Assembly: GCA_001637315.1 (NCBI GenBank)
Contig: LSZA01000036.1
Coordinates: 1 to 36,780, forward strand
DNA from: Phormidium willei BDU 130791
Lineage (GTDB): Bacteria; Cyanobacteriota; Cyanobacteriia; Cyanobacteriales; Geitlerinemataceae
Length of the DNA: 36,780 nt
Direction: 5' to 3'
In this document: positions 10,201 through 18,200 of the stretch, piece by piece
Position numbering within the stretch: the first letter of the stretch is position 1
Layout of the letters: every line of letters begins with the position of its first letter
Translations under genes and position numbers: made by a program
The notes under the pieces: model-generated
The model's input: only the letters and a program-made list of their open reading frames with translations
What the model was told of the DNA's origin: nothing
Databases searched by the model: none

Positions 10201-11874
10201 GGGTTCCAATGGCACATAGGCGGCTCCAGCTTTGAGAATGCCCAGGATGGCAATAATGGACTCAGGAGATTGGGCGATGGCTAATCCCACCAAACTGTTG
10301 GCCCCCAACCCCTGCTGTTGCAGATAACGAGCCAGTTGATTTGCTCGCTGATTGAGTTGGCGATAAGTCAACAAACCTACGTCACTGACTAGGGCGATCG
10401 CTTCAGGAGTCCGTTGCACCTGTTGCTCAATTAGGGCCTGGATACTGCAATCGGGACGCTCTAAAACGGGGCCAGAATGCCAAGTGTCTAAACGGGCCTG
10501 TTCCGAGGGGGGAAGCAACTGAAGCTGACTCAACGCCACATCAGGATGAGCCACAAGGCTCGTCAGCAGGGTTTGCCAATGGTTCAGCCAACGCTCTAGG
10601 GTGGCATCATCCCAGCGATCGCCGTCATAGTCCCAAACCATCGTCAGGTGACTGGTCTCGTCAACCACCTCTAAACTCAGGTCAAAGTGAAGGGAACGGG
10701 GCTTCAAGGTCAGGGGTTCTAGGCTGAGATCTCCCAGCTGAGGTTGGGAGATGGGAAGGGTATGGAGAGCAAACCAAACTTGAAATAAGGGAGTTTCCTG
10801 GAGACGGCGTTCGGGTTGTAGGGCCTCGACGAGTTTCTCGAAGGGGAGATCTTGATGGTCGTAAGCCGCCAGGGTGGTTTGGCGCACCTGGGTCAGCAAC
10901 TCCCTTAGACTCAGATGGGGATCGAGCTGCGATCGCAAAACGAGGGTATTGACAAAGAAGCCCAGCAGAGGCTGAATGTCCGGCTGATGGCGATTGGCGA
11001 TGGGAGACCCTACGGCCAGATCCGATTGGCCGCTATAGCGATAAAGCAAGACCTTGAAGGCCGCCAACAGGAGCATAAAGAGGGTCACTCCCTCGGTATG
11101 GCTCATCTCTCGTAGCGCCTGACTCAGTTCCGGGGAGAGGGATTGGCTCTGTCGTCGGGGACGGCGGTGACCCGAATGGGGACGATGGCGGGTCCCGCAC
11201 GCTTCGCGATCGCTCGGCAGTTGTAGAGGAGACAAGTCTGCGAGTTGCTCTCGCCAATAGGCTAAATGACTCTCCCAGTGCTGATGTTGGTCCTGCTGCC
11301 AGACGGCGAAATCGGCATATTGAATCGGCAATTCTGGCAAGGTCAGAGGCTGCTGGGCCACGGCGGCGGGATAGAGGGCGGCCAACTCCTGTAACAACAC
11401 CCCCAAGGACCAATCGTCGGCGATGATATGGTGCATTACCAGCACTAGAATTGCCTCCTCAGGTTGGCAGTGAATCAGGGTTGTAGCCAACAGGGGACCT
11501 TGGGTGAGGTCGAAACAGCGATCGCATTCTCGGTCGATAGCCTGCTGAATGCTCGCTTCACTTTGACCTCTAAGATCTAATGAGTTGAAGGCCAAGGTTC
11601 CCTGGGGATGGACGACTTGCACTGGCTGGTTATCAACGGTTGTAAAGGTAGTTCGCAGAATTTCATGACGCTGGATCACCTGCTGCAAACTGGTTTTGAG
11701 GGCTTCAGGGTTTAGAGACCCCCACAGCCGCACCGCAATGGGCAAGACATAGGCGGGATCTCCTGGTTCTAGGCGATCGAAAAACCAGAGTCGCTGTTGG
11801 GCCGAGGACATGGGAAAGACGAAGACATCCTCGGGTAATGAGGGCGTGGAGGGAATAGGAGAAGTTAGGGTCAT
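7219..11874 (-). CDS. NRPS C-A-PCP-E (D-amino acid module)
   Basis: 1551 aa from ATG 11874. Domains: C (~18-440; HHIIADD, His148/His149/Asp153); A (~465-960; YTSGSTG core, NGYGPTE); PCP (GGDSI, Ser1025, the DS form usual before epimerases); E (~1070-1500; HHLLVDGVSW with His1209/His1210/Asp1214, then RTVGWFTAIYP and NYLGQF motifs). The module therefore loads an L-amino acid and offers its D-epimer to the next C domain, whose sequence is of the D-accepting type. By-eye pocket residues are D-T-E-D-T-G-G-V-V. Two acidic positions (239 and 278 in GrsA numbering) suggest a polar or basic substrate, but I do not recognise a matching code and leave it unassigned. The gene lies 29 bases after the preceding NRPS and 85 before the next, in the same operon. 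The C-terminal ~45 residues after the E domain are Asn/Thr-rich and may be a docking tail. Confidence 0.93.
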   Translation of the reverse strand: MTLTSPIPSTPSLPEDVFVFPMSSAQQRLWFFDRLEPGDPAYVLPIAVRLWGSLNPEALKTSLQQVIQRHEILRTTFTTVDNQPVQVVHPQGTLAFNSLDLRGQSEASIQQAIDRECDRCFDLTQGPLLATTLIHCQPEEAILVLVMHHIIADDWSLGVLLQELAALYPAAVAQQPLTLPELPIQYADFAVWQQDQHQHWESHLAYWREQLADLSPLQLPSDREACGTRHRPHSGHRRPRRQSQSLSPELSQALREMSHTEGVTLFMLLLAAFKVLLYRYSGQSDLAVGSPIANRHQPDIQPLLGFFVNTLVLRSQLDPHLSLRELLTQVRQTTLAAYDHQDLPFEKLVEALQPERRLQETPLFQVWFALHTLPISQPQLGDLSLEPLTLKPRSLHFDLSLEVVDETSHLTMVWDYDGDRWDDATLERWLNHWQTLLTSLVAHPDVALSQLQLLPPSEQARLDTWHSGPVLERPDCSIQALIEQQVQRTPEAIALVSDVGLLTYRQLNQRANQLARYLQQQGLGANSLVGLAIAQSPESIIAILGILKAGAAYVPLEPTYPLARLQMVVEESQIHCLIAPDRHPLVDAVGEIPHLDLARVWPDIQTQSGENLPQYPPSHHLAYVIYTSGSTGRPKGVMIDHRALVHFILSIAEVYDVQPSDRLFQFAALGFDTAVEEVFMTLVRGATLVLRPGIQRESIAEFLSCCQRDRITILDLPTAFWQQLVVQLRDDGLMLPSTLRFVTVGGEALLPDYVMAWQALAPEVRLVNGYGPTEITVVATTCELNQISNLTPQTPVPIGRPLPNVQIRVLDAQQQPVPIGIPGELYIGGVSVAQGYLNRPQLTAERFVRLESDPSLRFYRTGDRVRYRPDGNLEFLGRLDHQVKLRGYRIELGEIEAVLVQHEAVQRALVLLQDDPGSLKRLVAYVVFKDDPEGDAIAKLQEFLAQQLPDYMLPGVIVPLAELPLTANGKVDRRSLPAPPPATAKTEQRSPQTRSQEVLAQIWCEVLALDYVGIDDNFFALGGDSILSLQVVAKANQLGLQLTPKQLFEHQTIAELAAVAGTTITEIAEQDAVTGRVPLTPIQYWFFEQNFPKPDHWNQAVLLDLNEPLPLAQLQRAINEILVHHDVLRSRFLPTEKGWCQEILPPESVEVTIQAIDLSHLSLEDQTIARDNHSDRLQASLKVQQGPLLQVAYFQFGTQQSDQLLIVIHHLLVDGVSWRILLEDLDRLCQDTDAASSDILPPKTNSFQQWSMHLQNYGSSLPLETLYQQWYPHSLARNSPTQQNTFLPREQSQYLATVRQLKTELSPRETQVLQNIQHYRQIHIQESLLAVLLLTIQDETEANHCCLDLEHHGRNPKNSDLNISRTVGWFTAIYPVEFHLEHLTIETAIEAVKAQLQERSSSAVDYGLLRQLAPPSLADKIQQHIQPNLLFNYLGQFEEQPGRWQLAADQAGTSVSPENPPSHALEINSFITGGQLHLTWTYSTALVSFPMSKFCDRYLQRLRHYLNDQRRNLYQTKPPEENPTSNQFGFDSKTLNSEDFKTILATVEFDS

Positions 11875-11903
11875 GATGACTGGGCCTGGGTCTGTAACTG
11901 GGT

Positions 11904-14900
11904 CTAGTGCTGGGTTTGGGGGGAACGGTAGCGATCGCGGGAAACACGACGAATCAGTCCGGGGCCTGGGGTCGAGGGTGATACTCCCTGTTGTGTCTGG
12001 CGTTCTATCTGGCTGGCGAACTCCGCCAGAGTGGGATGATCGAAGAGAAGACGCAGGGGAATATCGACCTGAAGGCGATCGCGGATTTGGGCAATCAATT
12101 GAGTCGCTAGGAGGGAATGGCCCCCTAACTCGAAGAAGTTGTCATGGATGCTGGGAAGGGGACTCTGTAAGAGGTTTGCCCAAAGCTCGGCCAACTGTTG
12201 TTCCAAGTCGTTGCGAGGGGCCACCAGTTGCTGGGAGGGTTGGCGGGATGGTTTCGGCAAGGCTCGGCGATCGACCTTGCCATTAGGCGTTAAGGGCAAC
12301 TGTTCTAACTCGACGAAGAGGCTGGGAACCATATAGTCCGGTAGCTGAGCTTGGAGATGACGGCGCAGCTTGGGGCCTAAGTCCTCCTGGGAGAGGTTAC
12401 CGACAATGTAGGCCACTAAACGGCGCTGTCCTGGCTCATCCTCTCGCGCTATAACAACGGCATTATTGACCTGGGGATGCGATCGCAGTTGGCTTTCAAT
12501 TTCTCCCAACTCAATGCGATATCCCCGCAGTTTCACTTGATGGTCCAGGCGACCTAAATGCTCTAACACTCCATCCTCGCGGTAACGCACTAAATCCCCG
12601 GTGCGATAGAGGCGACCCCAAGCTGAGTCCAGAAACCGCTCTCGGGTCAACCCCGGTCGTCGCCAATACTCTCGCGCTAACCCCGCACCGCCGAGATATA
12701 GTTCCCCCGGAATACCGATGGGGACGGGTTGCTGGTTGTTATCCAAGACATAGACTTGGGTGTTGTGGATAGGACGACCGATGGGAATGGTCTCCTCGGC
12801 ATTGTCGACTCGTTCCACGGTGGACCAAATGGTGGTCTCGGTGGGGCCATAAAGGTTCCAAAGGGCCTCGCCTTTGTTCAATAATTGCGCCGCTAAATCT
12901 CGTGAGAGCGCTTCTCCCCCAGAGAGGAGCGTCAATCCGTCTTTTCCAGACCAACCGGCGCTTAACAACATTTGCCAGGTGGCAGGGGTGGCTTGCATGA
13001 CCGTGACTTGACTCTGGTTGAGAACCTGAGCCAGTTGTGAGCCATCACGACTAACGCAGTCGGGGAGAATCTGCACCTGAGCGCCAACAGTCAGGGGAAG
13101 GAACAGTTCTAAGACGGCGATATCGAAGGAGAGAGTGGTGATGGCCAGGAGGCGATCGCCCTCGCTGAGCCGTAAGTGAGCCTGAAGGGATTGGAGGAAG
13201 TTGACCACGGACTGCTGTTCAATGGCCACTCCTTTGGGTTGTCCCGTAGACCCGGAGGTGTAAATCAGATAAGCCAAGGCCTCGGGAGAACGGAGCGAAG
13301 ACCAATCCTGACGAGGCCCTGGTTCAGGGGTTAACGACTCGATATCCAAAACGGGACTCTCGGGCAATTGCGGCAACTGAGGGCGTACCTGGGATTCAGT
13401 CAGGACTAAGGCTGGCTGGCTGTCTTGGAGGATGAAGGTTAATCGGTCTTGAGGATAGTTGGGGTCTAGGGGAACATAGGCCGCACCCGTTTTGAGGATG
13501 GCCAATAGGGCAATTAACAGTTGTGGCGATCGCCGCAGCGCCACAGCCACTCGCATCTCGGGTCCAATCCCCAACTGGTGTAACTGTTGTCCTAAGCGTT
13601 CGGCTTGGTCATTGAGTTGCCCATAGGTAAGCTGTTGGTCTTCAAACAAGACCGCTACGGCTTCAGGAGTGCGTTGTACCTGGTTTTCTACCAATCCCAC
13701 CAGGGTCGATTCTGGAAACGATGTCTGGGTTTGATTCCACTCTTGCAAGAGTTGTTGTTGTTCTGACTGCGAGAGCCAGGACAATTGCGATAACCGGAAA
13801 TCTGGATGAGCCCAAACATCTGTGAGGAGAGTTTGGTAATGGTTCCAGAGACGGGCGATGGCGTTGGGGTGAATGCGATCGCAGCGATACTCCAAGTTAG
13901 CGGTCAAGCCGCCGTCTCGCTCATGGAGGGCCACGGTCAAATCGAACTTAGCACTGCCAGGATGCAGTTCATGAATCTCGAAACTCAACTGAGGTAACGT
14001 TAGCTGGGTTCGGGGCAGATTTTGCAGAGCAAACATTACCTGAAACAGGGGGGTTGTGGTGCGATCGGGTTGCAGTTCTTCCACCAAACGTTCAAAGGGA
14101 ATGTCCCCATGACTATAGGCCTGGGTGGCTGTCTCGCGGATTTGTTGCAAAAGCTCCCGAAATGAAGGATTTCCCGAGAGATCGCTGCGCAGCACCACTG
14201 GGTTAATAAAACAGCCAATCAGGGGTTCAAAATCGGCCCGGCTGCGCCCCGCCGTGGGAACGCCAAGGACCAAATCCGTTTGACCGCTGTAGCGCCATAG
14301 CAGCACCTTAAAGGCTGCTAACAGGGTCATAAACAGAGTGACACCTTGCTTTTGACTAAACTGCTTGAGGGCGATCGTCAAGTCCGGGGAGAGATGAGCC
14401 GAGTACAAGGCGCCGGGAGCCTCAGGGGAGTCCACCGCTGGACGCAGGATGGGTAAGGCTAGGGGAGGGACTTGGTGCAGTTGTTGCCGCCAATAGGCCA
14501 AATGGGCCAACTGCTCAGGATCTTGGTCTCGCTGCCGTTGCCAGCGGGCCACATCGGCATATTGCAAGGGGAGAGGGGGAAGTGGGGAACCCTGTTTCGC
14601 CCCTACAGGCGGACTCACTTGAGCTTGATAGATCTCGGCCACCTCGTGAATGAGGCGTTCTTTGGACCAGCCATCGCTGACGATGTGGTGCAGGACAATC
14701 AAGAGCTGATGGTCGTCGGGGGCCAGTTGTAGCAGTTGCCAGGCGAGTGGTTCGTCCTGGGCCAGATCAAAGCGGTGACGGGCGAGGGCCTGCGATCGCT
14801 GCTCCAGTTCCTGGGCCTGAGCCGAGGGAGTCAACGATTGTAAATCTACCCGAGGGAGCGATCGCGGCTGCCAGGGATGAATTACCTGTTGCGGTTGTCC

Positions 14901-15221
14901 TCCCACTTCCATGACCCGACTGCGTAACACCTGATGGCGTCGCCGCACCTCATTGAGACTTTGTTCAAGGGCCGTCTGATCTAGAAATCCCCGCAGACGA
15001 ACCGCCGCCGCCAGGTTATACATCGGCGAGTCAGGGGCGAGACGATGAAGAAACCACAGTCGTTGCTGGGCAAAGGATAGGGGGACGGTTTGCGCCAGAG
15101 TCCCCTCCGCCTGGGCGTCAGAGGCTGCTTTTGGGGTCTGTTTCTGTTGTGCCAGTTTCTCTTTCAGTAAAGCCCGTTGACGGGGAGAGAGGGCCGCCAG
15201 TCGTTTGGATAAATCGTTCAT
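11904..15221 (-). CDS. NRPS C-A-PCP, predicted glycine module
   Basis: 1105 aa. The ATG overlaps the stop of the upstream PKS gene in an ATGA, implying translational coupling. The N-terminal ~45 residues (LSPRQRALLKEKL helix) are the short leader usual for cyanobacterial NRPSs accepting from another protein. Domains: C (~45-480; HHIVSDG at His178); A (~510-1000; YTSGSTG core, NLYGPTE; pocket residues D-I-L-Q-L-G-L-I-W, the Gly code); PCP (GGHSL, Ser1036). It should condense the beta-keto or hydroxy acyl chain from the PKS carrier with glycine. The A domain is almost the same as that of the 1533-7127 protein, apart from a variable linker before the YTSGSTG core. The protein ends soon after the PCP in a short basic tail, with no release domain. 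Confidence 0.93.
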   Translation of the reverse strand: MNDLSKRLAALSPRQRALLKEKLAQQKQTPKAASDAQAEGTLAQTVPLSFAQQRLWFLHRLAPDSPMYNLAAAVRLRGFLDQTALEQSLNEVRRRHQVLRSRVMEVGGQPQQVIHPWQPRSLPRVDLQSLTPSAQAQELEQRSQALARHRFDLAQDEPLAWQLLQLAPDDHQLLIVLHHIVSDGWSKERLIHEVAEIYQAQVSPPVGAKQGSPLPPLPLQYADVARWQRQRDQDPEQLAHLAYWRQQLHQVPPLALPILRPAVDSPEAPGALYSAHLSPDLTIALKQFSQKQGVTLFMTLLAAFKVLLWRYSGQTDLVLGVPTAGRSRADFEPLIGCFINPVVLRSDLSGNPSFRELLQQIRETATQAYSHGDIPFERLVEELQPDRTTTPLFQVMFALQNLPRTQLTLPQLSFEIHELHPGSAKFDLTVALHERDGGLTANLEYRCDRIHPNAIARLWNHYQTLLTDVWAHPDFRLSQLSWLSQSEQQQLLQEWNQTQTSFPESTLVGLVENQVQRTPEAVAVLFEDQQLTYGQLNDQAERLGQQLHQLGIGPEMRVAVALRRSPQLLIALLAILKTGAAYVPLDPNYPQDRLTFILQDSQPALVLTESQVRPQLPQLPESPVLDIESLTPEPGPRQDWSSLRSPEALAYLIYTSGSTGQPKGVAIEQQSVVNFLQSLQAHLRLSEGDRLLAITTLSFDIAVLELFLPLTVGAQVQILPDCVSRDGSQLAQVLNQSQVTVMQATPATWQMLLSAGWSGKDGLTLLSGGEALSRDLAAQLLNKGEALWNLYGPTETTIWSTVERVDNAEETIPIGRPIHNTQVYVLDNNQQPVPIGIPGELYLGGAGLAREYWRRPGLTRERFLDSAWGRLYRTGDLVRYREDGVLEHLGRLDHQVKLRGYRIELGEIESQLRSHPQVNNAVVIAREDEPGQRRLVAYIVGNLSQEDLGPKLRRHLQAQLPDYMVPSLFVELEQLPLTPNGKVDRRALPKPSRQPSQQLVAPRNDLEQQLAELWANLLQSPLPSIHDNFFELGGHSLLATQLIAQIRDRLQVDIPLRLLFDHPTLAEFASQIERQTQQGVSPSTPGPGLIRRVSRDRYRSPQTQH
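12270..13750 (-). repeat. Duplicated Gly-adenylation domain, copy 2
   Basis: Partner of 4320-5800 in the same orientation about 8 kb away. Both copies carry the same Gly-type pocket. The boundaries coincide with the A domain rather than with a whole C-A-PCP module. This is the pattern expected from subdomain recombination inside an NRPS cluster. It is also a possible assembly-error hotspot for short reads. Confidence 0.75.
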
Positions 15222-18200
15222 TGATGTGTCAACAGTTCGTCAAGGTCATCGGGGGAGAGATCCTGGAAATCATCCAGCAGGTCTTGGACTACCGCCAGAT
15301 CGGCGTCCTCTTCCGGGGACTGGGTTTGTAGCCGCTCGGCGATCGCCGCCGCCAGTCCGGCTACGGTGGGCTGTTCAATCAGCAGAATCCGTAGCGGTAA
15401 CTCCAGGTCAAAGACGTCGCGAATCCGGGAGATGGCCTGCACCGCGAGTAGGGAATGGCCCCCCAACTCTAGAAAGGTTTGATGGGGGTCAATGGCATCG
15501 AGGCCTAATAGGTCTTGCCAAATGGCCATCACCGTTTGCTCAATGCTGCTGCTGGCCGAGTCTCGTGGCGGGGCTGACTTGTCCTGAGTCCTGGCCCGTT
15601 GACGGTGGTGAACCTGATGCAGTCGCGCCGTTAACTCCTGGCTAGAGACGACCACTTGGGACAAATGGGTTTGGTTGAGGATGCGCCGTAGGGTCTCTTG
15701 ACCTTCTTCGGGGGAGAGGGTCGCCGTGGCCTGAGAGGGAGATTCCCAGAAGCGCCAACCTTCCCAGTTCACCGCCAGCCAGGGAGTCGACTGCCGTCGA
15801 TTCTGGGCCTGTACATAGGCATCCACAAACCAGTTGGCCCCAGCATGAGCCAGGAAGCCCCCTAACTGGGAGGCAATGGAGGATTGTACGAGGACCAGGT
15901 CAAGCGATCGCCCGGCTAGGGCCTGGGCCAAAGGAGGCAGTCCCATGACTTTGGGGGCAAACTGCCATTGACAATCCTCTTTGCGAGTCTGTCCCAGGGG
16001 ACGAAACGACGCTTCAGCGGTGGTTTCAGCGGTATGAAGAACGCCGTGAAGACCGCCAAAATGGGCTTCAATGGCCGTCAGCGCCGCCTCTAAAGATGAG
16101 CAGTCCTGACCCTTGGCCACCACCACAAACACCTCGGCTCCCAAGGCTTCTAATCGTTGCCGGGCCTGGTATTTTTTCTTCGCCGTCTCATCAGCCGCAA
16201 GACTGTCCTCTGGGGGCAATGGTTCTGCTTCCAGGAACGCCAGTTTAGCGCCAACACTCTGCCAGAGGCTCTCAGCTAAGGCGGGGCCGAGTCCGGCTAG
16301 CCCCCCGGTGATGAGATAAACCCCTCCAGGACGTAGCCGTTTTGGGTATTCCGCAACGGTAGGCAGGGGTGAGGGCAAGAAACCGGGCAACCAGCGATGA
16401 CCCCCCCGATGAGCTAACCAAGGCTCTGTGGGCTGGTGTGCCAACTCCCGCACCAGGTTCTCGGCCAGGGCGTTCCAGTCCTCTTGAGTGGCCTTGTCCG
16501 GCAGACTTAAATCGAGGGCGTGACAATTGAGGTGAGACAGGTCTTGGGCAATGGCTAAACTCGCGCCGACGAGGGGGGCTTGCTGAGGAGATAGGGGTTC
16601 ACTGCCGGTAATGTCATGGACGCCATGGGTGAGACACCAGAGGGTCAGGGGATCGGGTAAATCGGCTAAGGCTTGGCTCAGATATAGCGCAGTATAGACG
16701 CCTCGGTCCAAGGTCATTTCCTGAGCCGTCGGAGCCGTTAAACTCCACCCTTGGACGATGGTATCTGGGTAACTGTGATGCTCTAGGAGCGATCGCACCA
16801 GGCGACGATAGTCCTCCGGCTGCTCGGGGTTCAGGCAATAGCCCCAGTCCTGATGGGCAAACTCAGCCGCCGGTTGCACGAGAATGACCTCAGCCCCGAC
16901 CGCTTCAAGATGGTGTTTGAGGGCTATGAATAACTCCCCTTCTAGGAACAAGACCCAGGTTTGGCCCTGTAGGTCTGACGGAGGTTCGAGCTGGGGGGCG
17001 CGGCTCCAACTGGGGCTATAAAACCACTGGTCGATAGGTAAGCGTTTCTCAGAGGGATCTGGGGAGGGGAGGGGTTGCGATCGCCGTGAAGAGGGCGCCT
17101 CCAACCAATAGCGTTGTCGCTCAAAGGGATAGGTCGGCAGCACCTCTCGCCGCCGCTGTTGTCCGGCCCAGAACGCTGTCCAATTCACGGTTGCACCCCT
17201 GAGCCAAAGTTGACCCACACTCTGCAACAGTTGCGCCAAATCTGAGTCGGTGGCTTTGGCATGGGTTAAGGAGGGATAGACCGGGGTCTGACTCTGTTGA
17301 CGAGCCAGACTGGTGAGGGTTTGGCCGGGGCCAACTTCCAACAGTACAGTTGGTTGCTCTCGTAAGAGGGTCTGTAGGCCTTGATGGAAGCGCACCGGCT
17401 GGGAGAGTTGCTCGGCCCAGTAGTCGGGATTTTGGGCTTGGTCTGCTGTTAACCAGGTACCGGTGACATTCGATAGAAGTGGCCGTTGAGGAGCTTGGAG
17501 GGACATCTGCCGCAACAGGTCCATCAGAGGCTCCCGAGCGGCGGCCATGAGGGGACAGTGGAAGCCATGAGAGGTCTTCAGCAGGCGATAGGGGAGTCCC
17601 TCAGCTTGGAAACGAGCCTCTAACTCGGCGATCGCCAGGGGGGTTCCTGAGAGCGCCGAGAGTTTAGGTCCATTGTGAACCGCTAGCCAAACCTCGTCTC
17701 CGAGATAGGGCGCCAGATCCTCAGCGGCCAGAGGTACGGACAACATCCGACCTGGGGGCATCCCCTGCATCAGTTGCCCACGACGGGTCACCAGCGTTAG
17801 GGCATCGGCCAAGGAAAAGACCCCCGCCAGACAGGCGGCTACATATTCCCCCAAACTATGACCTAAGAGGGCTTGGGGTTCAATGCTCCAAGTTAGCCAA
17901 AGCTGAGCTAAGGCATAGTCGATGACAAATAAGGCGGGTTGCGCTAGGGCTGTGTCGTTGAGCTGTGGTGCCGTCTCTGACCCGGGATGGTCTGGGTAAA
18001 GATGCGATCGCAGATCCAATCCTTCCCGCTGCCACAACTGCTCGCAGCAGTCGTCCACCACCTCCCGGAAGCGAGGTTCCTGCTCATACAGCTCCCGCGC
18101 CATATCGACGGATTGAGACCCCTGGCCGGGACAGAGAAAGGCGATACTGACCCGTTCCTGAGTCGGTATTGGGGTTGGGGCAGTAGCTTGTAACTGGGTG

